Assembly: GCA_019247235.1 (NCBI GenBank)
Contig: JAFAPG010000642.1
Coordinates: 1-11,292, forward strand
Origin: Acidobacteriota bacterium
Lineage (GTDB): Bacteria > Acidobacteriota > Terriglobia > Terriglobales > Acidobacteriaceae
Length of the DNA stretch: 11,292 bases
Direction of reading: 5' to 3'
In this document: positions 1 to 8,045 of the stretch, one piece after another
Layout of the letters: each line of letters begins with the position of its first letter
How positions within the stretch are numbered: the stretch's first letter is position 1
The notes under the pieces: generated by a model
Database searches by the model: none
Seen by the model: only the letters and a program-made list of their open reading frames with translations
What the model was told of the DNA's origin: nothing
Position numbers and translations under genes: made by a program

Positions 1-2515
1 TATTGGTCGCCTGGGAAGGGGCATAAATAGCGATGAGGGGCTCAAAGGGAATTACCTGCGTGTCCAGCTTGGCATCGGTTTCGTAGTCACCCGTGAGCCG
101 CACCGTGCCATGGCCAAGGATCGAGGTGTTGACCACATCCGAGCGTAAATCGAAGGTGCCAACGTGATCGGCTACAACCGTCCGCAATTTGATCCCGCTG
201 ATCCTTTGGCCTCGGATGTCGAGCTGCGGTATTTCCGCGGTGGCACTCAAGCCGGGATTGTCAAAACTGCCTTTACCCTCGGCGTTTAGATTCAAAACTC
301 CGGTTAGCGGAACCCCTCGTTGCTTGACCGCCTCAAGTTGATCGAGCTGAACCCCGTTAGCGTGAAGCTCGACTTCATAGAATTTTTGCTTAGGGCGCAG
401 CGTGACTTTTGCGTTCGCCGCGCCCGCCGGAATTTGCGCGTCCAAATCGGCCAGCAATGAGTCGCCGCTGCCATTAAATCGCAAGCCCAGGGATTTTATC
501 TGTTCGTCTTGAATTTTCCCGTTGGAGAGGGAAATTCTGCCATTGCCGACAGGGTTCTGTTCCGATCCGTGCATCGCGACTGCAGCTGTCAACAATCCAG
601 CGATCGGCAGCTGGACACCCGCTCCGCGCGCAATCTCGCCGACATCGATCTGGTTTGCCTCGAGCGAAAGCTGCACGGGGCTGTTCTCAGTAAAGGACCA
701 ACGTTGAAGTTTAGCGCCCAGCGCGAAAGTCGCTTTCCCGCGACCGACGGCATCGAGTTCGCCATTTTCAAGATTGATGGCGGAGGGGCTAAGACTGATA
801 CTGGCCCGCAACTGGCGCCAGGCCGTTCCTCTTACTTTGAGGTTGGCCACATTCAAGCGGCTGTCAATTTTCGGGGATGTCGTATCTCCGGTTACTCGGG
901 CCTCGAAAGAGGCAACTCCGAAGAGGCCAAGCGGAGGGGCGGTGGGCCGGACCGCCGCCGTTAACGCTTCGAGCTCGTGAAGATCATTTGCCTGGAGATG
1001 GAGTTCGAGCGCAGAGCTACCGCTCAGTGTCCCGGCCATGGTTAATGAGGTTTGCCGCGTTCTCAAGAAACTGTTCCTCACCTCGACCAGCTTGTGCTTG
1101 GCGTCGTAGTTGGCGTGAAGAGTACCGTCCAGGGGGGCTGGAGTTGCGGTTTTGTTGCCACCGACCTGTGCCTTGACGGTGGCGTCGACACGCGCAACCA
1201 GGTCGTCCATGGTCTTGCCCCAAGTGGCGTCGGCCGTCCCGTTCAGGACACCCGAGACGCCGACTTCGCGCATAGCGGAAGAGTTCGCAAGCGCTTGAGC
1301 AGATTTAAGTGACAGACTGCGTAGAGCGGCCGTCGCGTGCGAGTGAGTATTGCCGGCGAGGGCACGCATGACAAGCGTCGCCGTCAACTCGCCGCCGAGC
1401 AACCTTGCGCGCATGGCGGGAATCAGCAGGTTACCGCTCGCGACCTTGTAGCTCGCAGATAAATCGCGAATTGCTTGTTCAAAGCTCGAGGTTCGAACCA
1501 GTATTTCCTGGCTGCTTAGGTTGCCATCAACCGTCACCGATTCGAGTAAGGGCCGATTATTTTGACCAACATAGGTAAGGCTCCCTCCTGCCCGAATCAC
1601 GCCTGCCGGAACGGATGGATTGCGCAGGATGCGGCGAAACTCACTAGAATCGACACTGGCCACGTAGTCTGCCTTGATGTGCGGATTTCCGTAGTCGTTG
1701 ACTACCCCTCTCAGTTCGACGCTCGAGCTCCCACTCCGCAATTGCGCTCGTTTTAAAGTAAATGTCTCGGGCGAAGCTACAAACTCTGCATCGAACGCAT
1801 GGGGTATGGGAGCGAAGTTCTCCATCAATAGCCGCCCGTCACGATACCCCAAGCGGCCTGAATAGCTGTGTTCTCCGACGTCGTAGCTCGCGACAAAGTT
1901 CAGCTCATCGAGCTCGGCGCTTAGGAGCGCCTTGCGGTCATTGTAGAAAAGCTCGCCATCTTCGAGCTTAGCGTGACGTATACCCAGATCAAATAGGTTG
2001 GTTTTGCTTTTACCGCTGCTTGCGGCGGGCGTGGGAAGATTGCTAGCGCCCTGAGGATCGACCTGGACACGCACGACCGGCTTAACCAAGTCAATGTCAT
2101 CGACGTACCAGTTCCGGTGGAGAACGGACGCTATGGTGAGCGCAACATGCAGCCGCTCGGCTTTAGCAAGCGGCGGACTGATGTGAGGAGGCGCTCCGCT
2201 GATCGAGACGTCGTAAAGATCCAAAACCGGACTTATGCCAGAAAAATGCAGACCAAAGTCGCGCAGGCTAACTCGGGTGCCTAGAGCAGCCGTAGCTTTC
2301 TCTTGCGCCACTCGCAAGATATAGCGATGCACGGCTTGGCTATGAACTAGGACGACTGCTGTTATAACTAGCAGCAAGAGGATACCGACGACCACCCCTG
2401 CGGTCCAGGCAAGCACCTTTTGCCAGGCCGTTCGCTTGCGCTGCTTTTCGCGCGGTACTTCCCGCGGACCGGAGCGAGGTCGATATTCAGGTGGTAATTG
2501 CGGTGCGGTGCTCAA
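1..2515 (-). CDS. tamB: TamB/AsmA-like translocation and assembly module protein, partial (C-terminus beyond left edge)
   Basis: The reading frame is open from 2515 down to base 1 (838 codons) with no stop. The product starts with a short basic cytoplasmic stretch (RKRTAW near residues 26-31), then one hydrophobic helix at about residues 34-57, then a long periplasmic region of alternating beta strands with LxLxG/VxVxG patterns, as in AsmA/TamB proteins. The segment just after the helix reads like an AsmA-type N-terminal domain (GTRVSLRDFGLHFSG). The diagnostic TamB C-terminal domain (DUF490) would lie off the edge, so the AsmA-like family is certain but the TamB label is inference. TamB-like proteins form hydrophobic beta-groove bridges from inner to outer membrane and act with an Omp85 partner or in phospholipid transport. 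The start is a TTG inside TTGA at 2512-2515, overlapping the stop of the Omp85 gene, with AGGGCAGG upstream. No in-frame ATG lies near, so translational coupling is likely. Confidence 0.85.
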   Translation of the reverse strand, partial: MSTAPQLPPEYRPRSGPREVPREKQRKRTAWQKVLAWTAGVVVGILLLLVITAVVLVHSQAVHRYILRVAQEKATAALGTRVSLRDFGLHFSGISPVLDLYDVSISGAPPHISPPLAKAERLHVALTIASVLHRNWYVDDIDLVKPVVRVQVDPQGASNLPTPAASSGKSKTNLFDLGIRHAKLEDGELFYNDRKALLSAELDELNFVASYDVGEHSYSGRLGYRDGRLLMENFAPIPHAFDAEFVASPETFTLKRAQLRSGSSSVELRGVVNDYGNPHIKADYVASVDSSEFRRILRNPSVPAGVIRAGGSLTYVGQNNRPLLESVTVDGNLSSQEILVRTSSFEQAIRDLSASYKVASGNLLIPAMRARLLGGELTATLVMRALAGNTHSHATAALRSLSLKSAQALANSSAMREVGVSGVLNGTADATWGKTMDDLVARVDATVKAQVGGNKTATPAPLDGTLHANYDAKHKLVEVRNSFLRTRQTSLTMAGTLSGSSALELHLQANDLHELEALTAAVRPTAPPLGLFGVASFEARVTGDTTSPKIDSRLNVANLKVRGTAWRQLRASISLSPSAINLENGELDAVGRGKATFALGAKLQRWSFTENSPVQLSLEANQIDVGEIARGAGVQLPIAGLLTAAVAMHGSEQNPVGNGRISLSNGKIQDEQIKSLGLRFNGSGDSLLADLDAQIPAGAANAKVTLRPKQKFYEVELHANGVQLDQLEAVKQRGVPLTGVLNLNAEGKGSFDNPGLSATAEIPQLDIRGQRISGIKLRTVVADHVGTFDLRSDVVNTSILGHGTVRLTGDYETDAKLDTQVIPFEPLIAIYAPSQATN

Positions 2516-5500
2516 AATGCCTGCCCTATGGTTACAAAATATTGCGTAGATTTGATTCCTGGGGGCGCATTTAAGTTGTGGCCAATATCGAAGCGAACCG
2601 GCCCGATGGGGGTGGCATAGCGAATGCCAATGCCGACCGTATTTGTATACTGGCCGTGAAAACCCACGTGTAGAAACACATTGCCGCCGTCGTAGAAGCC
2701 CACCATACTGAGTCCCTGCTTGAGCGGTACCGGAACCCTGAATTCTGTGTTCAGGATCAACAGCTGCTTACCACCCTGGGGAACCGTGATCAAGGAACAG
2801 GTACTGGCTACGCCTGGGGTTCCGCAGGCCACCAGCTTGCGTTGCGGTCCGGCCCCGTTTAGGGGGAAGCCTCGCAAGGTGCTCCCTCCGCCGGAGAAAA
2901 ACTCCTGGCTAAGCGGCACATGGCTTCCCGCAAATGGCTCCTCAATACCGATCCTCAAGCTATTCGCCCAGATAATATCGGCGGGTATCTTCTTGTAGTA
3001 CGCAGCCTGCGTTAAAAGCTTGACGAAATCGACGCTCGAGCCAAGCGCGTGGGGATTGAAATCAAACTCATAACTCTCGTAAATGCCCTTGTGAGCGTCG
3101 AGCACATTGTCGCGGGTGTCGCGAATAAAGTTCGCCGCCCAGGTTGACAGCCGCACGTGCAGATCCTGGGAGGGGATGAGACCCGGAATCAGCAAGCGGG
3201 TAATCCCGGTTTCGCTGAAGTCGTATCGCAAAAATACATTATTGGTCTTGTCGGGATTTAAGGGGTGCTGGAGCTGCCATCCGATCTGTCCCAGTCGCGA
3301 TGTAAAAATCGGGTTTTGGCTGTTATGTTCGCCCTGCAGGCTAAATTGCGAGGACCAGTTCGTCTGGCGAAAGTGCGGGTCCTCGTAGGTCGTGAGAGCG
3401 CGCTGATCGAGCCTCCCCGCCAGGCCCGAGAGGGTAAGGGACTCAGCTCTACCGCGAACATTCCTGCGCGTATATTCGATGGAGCCTCGCGGTCCATAAA
3501 AAGTCTTTTCGCTGGTCCGGAAATTCTGCGATACCCCTACGGGAGGAATACCGGGCAGCGCCACCGTACCTCCGGGCACACTGCCGCCACGATTGATTAC
3601 CTCGAAACCATACCCGTAAGTCATTATGTTCCGCTTGGCCTCGTGCACCTTGACGAGCACGTCCTCTTGGGTCTGAGTGGTTATCGCCCGGCGAGGATCA
3701 ATTTCCGACCAATCGAAGATGCCCAGGTTATAGAGCTCATCTTCACTGATCAACATCTGATCCTCGCGCAACGCTTGTTCGGTTCGCATCGCGACCGTAC
3801 GATTAATCACCTCCGGCCGGGTGTGTTTTCGTCCGATGGTGTTTACCTGCGCGATGCGCACCTGCGGTCCTTCTAGGATGTGGTAAACAACCACCAGTTG
3901 GTGAGGGTGTTGTTTATCCACCGGCGCAACGGTTGCCCTAAAACTGGCATTCAAATACCCGCTGGTTAGATAGTGCGCCAAAATGATGCCCCGATCATCA
4001 TCGACCCTCTTTTGTGAGTAGGCCTGCCCATCCTCGACCTTTAGGCCGTGCGGCGCCAGCTGAGCGATGCTCTGGGTGGTGTTTCCTTCAAGCCGCAGGG
4101 TTGCGACCGTATCTTGAGGTCCTTCCTCGACGCGAAAGACGACTCCGATGTCGCCCCCATGGTTGACAACCTGTGGGGTAACGGTAGCGGAGCTGTAGCC
4201 CTCGGCCGCGTAGATCTTCTTCAAATTGTTCACGCTTTCGCGCACTAATTGTTGGCTGTAATGTCCATGCGAGAGGAGCCACCAGCGGCTTTTCTTCTCT
4301 ACGGTAACGCGAGAAAGCAGATCCCGGCTCGAGAAGCGACGATTGCCAGCGACCTCTACATTGGTCACTTTGTGCCGGGCACCCCGGTTCACCCGATAGA
4401 CGATCATCTCCTTATTGGGTTGTTGGTTGACGTCGGCAGTGACCTGGGCATCGAAGAACCCTTTCTTCTGCACATACGAAAGAAGGTTTTGGCGGCCTTC
4501 CTGGATAATCTCTGGGTTGATGCCCGCCTGCTGATACACGGGCAAGAGATTGCGTTTTGTCCAGCTCCACAGGTGAACACCGGTAACCTGGGCGTCGACT
4601 TTGGGACCGGTATTGACATTAAAGTGGATGTTCGCGCGGTTAGTGTCGGGATCGTATTCGGCTCCCACTAACTTCACCTGGGCGCCAAGAAATCCCTGTT
4701 TCATCAGCACCGTGTTCAGGTAAGCCGTGGCATTTTGCACGCGCTTCAGAGAATAGGGCTTTCCCTTGATCAGCGCTGACGAGCGTAATCGTCCGATCCA
4801 GGAACGGAGGGCATGTTCAAGATGGGCTGTCTCCTCCGGCGTGGCTCCGGAGATGTCAATTGTTCCAAATTTCGCATGCCGGCCAAAGTTGGTATGAAAG
4901 ACGACATTCACGATGCCGTGCGCTTTATCCACTTCAATTTCGGGTTTTACCTCCACCTCGAAGAAGCCGCTCTGTTGAAAGAATCGCGTGAGATGTCGCT
5001 GTGAGCTATTGATATCAAGCGGAGTGTAGGGTCCGCGCGGGGGATAATCGGTGATCTGCAATAGGCGCGAATAGGCAAATTTCGTGGTTGCTTCGGGAAA
5101 GTTGTAGATGCCGAAGTAGACCGCCGGTTGCAGAACAAACAACACGCGGATGCCATCGGCTTCCGGTCGAATATCCAGCTCAACTGCCTGATAGCCTTTA
5201 TTTTCAAGGGCCTTGATCGTCGCATCTGTCTTGCTTCGCGCAAAAGGCTCATCGGCGCGCTGCTCAATCAAAGGCAGAAGAGCGTCGGTATTGAGATTGG
5301 GCTGGCCGGCAAGCTCAACCGAAAGCACTTTTTGCCCTTCGTAGGAAGGCAGCACCTCTTCGGTCTGCGGCGCCGTCCGCGGCGCCTGACCGGGATTAGC
5401 GGTCGGTCCCGTCTGCCCTGATGCAGCCACAACGGCACAGATCAGCACGGCCGCTAAAGCGATCTGCCTATAGGTAAGCACGGTGGGGGGATGCCCAGCC

Positions 5501-5544
5501 ACTTGAAACTTTTGTCCCTGGGGAGAGCTGATTGGCCGATCCAT
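2512..5544 (-). CDS. Omp85-family outer membrane assembly protein (BamA/TamA-like) with seven predicted POTRA domains
   Basis: This is an outer-membrane beta-barrel insertase or assembly factor. Counting from the ATG at 5544 (1010 residues), there is a signal peptide with hydrophobic core at about 28-43 ending near AASGQ. Seven POTRA-like units follow at about 72-143, 144-224, 226-318, 319-392, 393-480, 481-563 and 564-640, each with a helix pair and a closing V-x-F-x-V-x-x-G strand. The 16-strand-type barrel occupies about 641-1010. Omp85 hallmarks are visible: RDTRDN (808-813), LRGF in place of the usual VRGF at 890-893, FDIGHNLN near 985, and a C-terminal phenylalanine. Two cysteines (907 and 916) sit in the loop after LRGF. 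E. coli BamA has five POTRAs and TamA three, so the length is unusual. The adjoining TamB gene suggests a TAM-like role, but it could also be the cell's BamA. An upstream GTG at 5616 gives 1034 residues. Neither start has a strong ribosome site; I chose the ATG because it leaves a shorter signal-peptide N-region. Confidence 0.93.
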   Translation of the reverse strand: MDRPISSPQGQKFQVAGHPPTVLTYRQIALAAVLICAVVAASGQTGPTANPGQAPRTAPQTEEVLPSYEGQKVLSVELAGQPNLNTDALLPLIEQRADEPFARSKTDATIKALENKGYQAVELDIRPEADGIRVLFVLQPAVYFGIYNFPEATTKFAYSRLLQITDYPPRGPYTPLDINSSQRHLTRFFQQSGFFEVEVKPEIEVDKAHGIVNVVFHTNFGRHAKFGTIDISGATPEETAHLEHALRSWIGRLRSSALIKGKPYSLKRVQNATAYLNTVLMKQGFLGAQVKLVGAEYDPDTNRANIHFNVNTGPKVDAQVTGVHLWSWTKRNLLPVYQQAGINPEIIQEGRQNLLSYVQKKGFFDAQVTADVNQQPNKEMIVYRVNRGARHKVTNVEVAGNRRFSSRDLLSRVTVEKKSRWWLLSHGHYSQQLVRESVNNLKKIYAAEGYSSATVTPQVVNHGGDIGVVFRVEEGPQDTVATLRLEGNTTQSIAQLAPHGLKVEDGQAYSQKRVDDDRGIILAHYLTSGYLNASFRATVAPVDKQHPHQLVVVYHILEGPQVRIAQVNTIGRKHTRPEVINRTVAMRTEQALREDQMLISEDELYNLGIFDWSEIDPRRAITTQTQEDVLVKVHEAKRNIMTYGYGFEVINRGGSVPGGTVALPGIPPVGVSQNFRTSEKTFYGPRGSIEYTRRNVRGRAESLTLSGLAGRLDQRALTTYEDPHFRQTNWSSQFSLQGEHNSQNPIFTSRLGQIGWQLQHPLNPDKTNNVFLRYDFSETGITRLLIPGLIPSQDLHVRLSTWAANFIRDTRDNVLDAHKGIYESYEFDFNPHALGSSVDFVKLLTQAAYYKKIPADIIWANSLRIGIEEPFAGSHVPLSQEFFSGGGSTLRGFPLNGAGPQRKLVACGTPGVASTCSLITVPQGGKQLLILNTEFRVPVPLKQGLSMVGFYDGGNVFLHVGFHGQYTNTVGIGIRYATPIGPVRFDIGHNLNAPPGIKSTQYFVTIGQAF

Positions 5545-5673
5545 GTATTCTTTCGTCTTGTGCTTTCGTCGATTCCAACCGAACCAGCGCGTCGCCTTTC
5601 CTTCTTCTAGGATCACCCGGGGCCGCTGTTCGCTGCGCTTACGCCTGACTATGATTTGCCCTTGGCATTGCTG

Positions 5674-6666
5674 TTACGCTGCATCGCGTTTTTCGCCCGG
5701 TTCCTTCGACTGATTCGTAAGTGAATGGTGAATGACCGCAGCAATGCTCCTTGGTTGTGGACTATCACCGCGTCTCACCGGCCAACCTTCTCTTTGTCGT
5801 GAGCGGTCGCCATCGCTTTCCTCAGTTTGATCGTGAAACAGAACTTGGCTGGTGGGATAGGGCATATCAATTCCCGCCTGGTTCAGGCTCTCCTTGATCG
5901 CCATCATGGCACGATCGCGAACTTCGAGCAGCTTCTCCTGTTCCGTAGAAGCCAGCCAGTACCTGACCAGCAGCTGCACATTAAAATCCGCCAGCTCAAC
6001 CACGAGCACCTGAGGGGCAGGATTGTCGAGCACTCCTTCAATTCTGCTTAGAGCCTTGACAATGACCCGTTTCGCGGTCTCAATATCATCTCCGTATCCG
6101 ATACCTACGACCTGCTCTGCCCGCCGGCTCTCGTATGCCGTGTTAACGATCAGCGCTTTGGTAAAGACTTCGGAATTCGGGATCACTACTCTACGAGAGT
6201 CGTAGGTCTTAATCACCGTCGCACGGGTTTCAATGGCCTCAACGGTTCCTTCAAATTCGTCGATTCTGATCTGATCCCCCAAGCGGAAGGGCTGGTGTAA
6301 GAGAAGGATGATACCGGCTAAAAAATTCTGGAGAATGTCGCGAAAGGCGAAACCAATCGCAATACCCCCAACGCCCAATACTTTAATCAGATCTGCAGTG
6401 TGAAATGAAGGTGCCACCACCGTGGCTGCCACCAGCAACCCGAAGGCCAATACCACGGCCTGCGCCAGGCGCCCCAACACTAAGGCCAGATTTCTGGCGT
6501 ATTGATAGCGACCCGATAATCTCTCTACCCCCCAACGCATAACCAGAGCCAGCCCGACAAAAACCAGAAAAACGATGCCTCCCAAGATCAATTGAGGCAG
6601 CAAAACGAAGAACTTCTCAAGCATGAGCTGGACGGTCTGCCACGATTTGTAAAGGTATGCGTGCAT
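5674..6666 (-). CDS. MscS-family small-conductance mechanosensitive ion channel
   Basis: This is a 330-residue inner-membrane channel that opens under membrane tension to release osmolytes during hypo-osmotic shock. Three hydrophobic helices lie at about 20-44, 60-85 and 92-125. The third is the glycine/alanine-rich pore helix (GVGGIAIGFAFRDILQNF), followed by the family signature QPFRLGD at 125-131. The beta domain contains GTVEAIETRAT (140-150) and IPNSEVF (162-168). The alpha/beta cytoplasmic domain ends with the characteristic AGIDMPYPTSQVLF at 264-277. About 53 further residues form a polar, charged, probably disordered tail that small MscS proteins usually lack. The ATG has only an AGGA one base upstream. 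A second ATG at residue 15 is possible but has no ribosome site and would cut into the first helix. The gene is upstream of, and co-directional with, the Omp85-TamB pair, at a gap of 57-129 bases, so it may be co-transcribed. Confidence 0.95.
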   Translation of the reverse strand: MHAYLYKSWQTVQLMLEKFFVLLPQLILGGIVFLVFVGLALVMRWGVERLSGRYQYARNLALVLGRLAQAVVLAFGLLVAATVVAPSFHTADLIKVLGVGGIAIGFAFRDILQNFLAGIILLLHQPFRLGDQIRIDEFEGTVEAIETRATVIKTYDSRRVVIPNSEVFTKALIVNTAYESRRAEQVVGIGYGDDIETAKRVIVKALSRIEGVLDNPAPQVLVVELADFNVQLLVRYWLASTEQEKLLEVRDRAMMAIKESLNQAGIDMPYPTSQVLFHDQTEESDGDRSRQREGWPVRRGDSPQPRSIAAVIHHSLTNQSKEPGEKRDAA

Positions 6667-6698
6667 GTCCTAGGAGGCGCTGACTTTTCAGATGAGAG

Positions 6699-6871
6699 TT
6701 GGTGAGCTACGGTTGGGTGCTAACCAGGTCTCAGTCGGGGGTAGATCCTGGACAGGGAGGCACCCCCTCAACCGGCAGCGACGGCTTTGGCGACCACCTC
6801 TGCTGCAAGTAGCCGAGCGAGGCTCACCTGAAGGCCCGAATCTGAGACCGGCCTGCCCTTTGTCTTACCAA
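6699..6871. repeat. Long imperfect inverted repeat, possible rod-like structured RNA
   Basis: The core pairing is GGTCTCAG (6727-6734) with CTGAGACC (6842-6849). It continues inward, after a 2-base bulge, with TCGGG (6735-6739) against CCCGA (6835-6839). Further out, TTGGTGA (6699-6705) can pair with TTACCAA (6865-6871) with one G-T pair. Inside the 95-base loop are small hairpins such as GCAGC...GCTGC and AGCC...GGCT. The arrangement could fold on either strand and resembles a rod-like non-coding RNA or long leader, but I recognise no known RNA family. Confidence 0.35.
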
Positions 6872-7035
6872 GCCGCTGACCCGCCCGATCGGTTAAGGAT
6901 GCGTCTGTGCGCTGAGCACGTGGCCTTTGCAGAGAAGCGGTTAGAAGCCTTACAGCGATATTGAAAGTTCCATACAGCGTCAAACCGATCGAATCAGATT
7001 AGGCCAGTCGTTAGGGTGAGTCTATTGACGACGAG

Positions 7036-7063
7036 CGTGCACGAGCTGGCTCGTTGATCAACG
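7036..7063. promoter_or_regulatory. Cluster of short palindromes, candidate operator upstream of the stress operon
   Basis: Three overlapping or adjacent dyads lie within 28 bases: CGTGCACG (7036-7043), ACGAGC-TG-GCTCGT (7041-7054) and the perfect 12-mer CGTTGATCAACG (7052-7063). They end 104 bases before the ATG of the YsnF-like gene. Such spacing suits a regulator binding site, but no cognate regulator gene is in the window and the assignment is inference. Confidence 0.3.
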
Positions 7064-7167
7064 GCCCCCTTCGAGGGACGGGAAGCTGCTCGACGTGCGC
7101 CTTACGACTTGCGTGAGGCACTACCCAAACAACAGAAACAACCAAACCACATTGGAGCAATTTCATT

Positions 7168-8004
7168 ATGGCGAATACGACAACAAGAATTCCCGGGACA
7201 ACCAAGGCGGCGATTGCCGGATTTTTTAGAGACGAAACGAGAGCCGAAAACGCGATTGAGGAACTAAGAGCTTCAGGGTTCGCGGAAGATGAGATCGGCG
7301 TTGCCACACCTCACCACGAAGGCTCGGTTGGCAAATTTTGGGATCGGCTCACCAATCGATTTGGAAAGCAGGAGCATACCGAACCGGCAAGTGACCTTGA
7401 GTATTCGTTGCAGGAATCGGGAATTCCCGAACAACAAGCTCGATACTTCAACTCCGAGCTGGGGAGAGGCGGTGTCTTGGTCACCGTGCATGCTGGTCCG
7501 GAGAGGGCGACCAAGGTGCTTTCCATTCTGCAACAGAACGGCGCGGATGTGGGTACGGCGTCGGAAGAATTGCAAGCTCGGCCCCATACCAGCCCCGCTC
7601 AGTCTGGCCAACGCATTCAGCTCCTCGGTGAGATTCTTCGCGTACATAAAGAGCGGGTCTCGCGCGGAGAAGTGCGACTCCGAAAAGAAGTCGTGACAGA
7701 GAAGCAAAGCATCGAAGTTCCCACCGTGCGCGAGGAGCTCGTGGTTGAGCGGGTTCCGGGTACGGGACGAGAAGCAACCGGCGCGCACATAGGTTCGGGA
7801 GAGCAGGAAGTCCGTGTTCCCCTGAGCGAAGAACGCGTCCACGTGGAGAAGAAGCCGGTCGTGAACGAGGAGGTCCACGTCGGGAAGCGTCAGGTCCAAG
7901 ACACGAAGCGAGTGTCGGATGAAGTACGTCACGAGGAACTTCGAACCGACACGCAAGGCAATGTGGATAAGGAAGTAATTCCGAAAACCCGCAAGACGGC
8001 ATAG
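7168..8004 (+). CDS. YflT-like/YsnF-AvaK (DUF2382) stress protein
   Basis: This is a soluble 278-residue protein with two parts. Residues about 13-130 resemble the general stress protein 17M/YflT-like domain: AAIAGFFRDETRAENAIEEL opens a beta-alpha unit, and GGVLVTVHAGPERATKVLSI forms a second at about 101-120. Residues about 149-260 match the YsnF/AvaK conserved domain (DUF2382): strongly charged, alternating E/K/R/V beta segments with signatures such as VRLRKEVVTEKQ, VREELVVERVPG and EVRVPLSEERVHVEKKPVV. No signal peptide or membrane helix is seen. Homologues are linked to general stress, desiccation and stationary phase; the biochemical role is unknown. The start is supported by TTGGAGC about 10 bases upstream of the ATG. 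It is the first gene of the rightward cluster, 41 bases ahead of the GlsB-like gene, consistent with an operon. Confidence 0.9.
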   Translation: MANTTTRIPGTTKAAIAGFFRDETRAENAIEELRASGFAEDEIGVATPHHEGSVGKFWDRLTNRFGKQEHTEPASDLEYSLQESGIPEQQARYFNSELGRGGVLVTVHAGPERATKVLSILQQNGADVGTASEELQARPHTSPAQSGQRIQLLGEILRVHKERVSRGEVRLRKEVVTEKQSIEVPTVREELVVERVPGTGREATGAHIGSGEQEVRVPLSEERVHVEKKPVVNEEVHVGKRQVQDTKRVSDEVRHEELRTDTQGNVDKEVIPKTRKTA

Positions 8005-8045
8005 CGGTCGAGGCGGGGCAAAAGAAAGACCAGAAAGGTGGTCAT

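Larger units (their letters stand above)
6667..7167. promoter_or_regulatory. 501-base divergent intergenic region with inverted repeats
   Basis: This region separates the leftward mscS-Omp85-tamB genes from the rightward stress genes, so it must hold the promoters for both. I find no convincing sigma-70 -35/-10 pair in either direction. Open frames inside it (for example 6692-6964 plus and 6768-6983 minus) are arginine-rich, low-complexity and have no recognisable domain, so I do not call a gene. It contains a long imperfect inverted repeat (6699-6871) and a group of short palindromes (7036-7063), listed separately. Confidence 0.6.

Noticed and set aside
509..1971. Several plus-strand open frames of 60-150 residues
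   Set aside because: They lie antisense to the continuous TamB-like frame, are arginine/serine-rich and have no domain character.
3265..3876. Plus-strand open frame of 203 residues
   Set aside because: It is antisense to the barrel and last POTRA of the Omp85 gene, whose reading is unmistakable.
6692..6964. Plus-strand open frame of 90 residues in the intergenic region
   Set aside because: It has no ribosome site, its composition is dominated by R, P, L and G, and it has no recognisable motif. Inverted repeats explain the region better.
6850..6965. Possible tRNA-like segment
   Set aside because: There is no cloverleaf, no GGTTCGA-type T-loop and no CCA end.
6768..6983. Minus-strand open frame of 71 residues upstream of mscS
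   Set aside because: It has no ribosome site and no domain, and it overlaps the inverted repeat.
7025..7030. TTGACG as a -35 promoter element
   Set aside because: No acceptable -10 lies 16-18 bases downstream, so I do not call a promoter.
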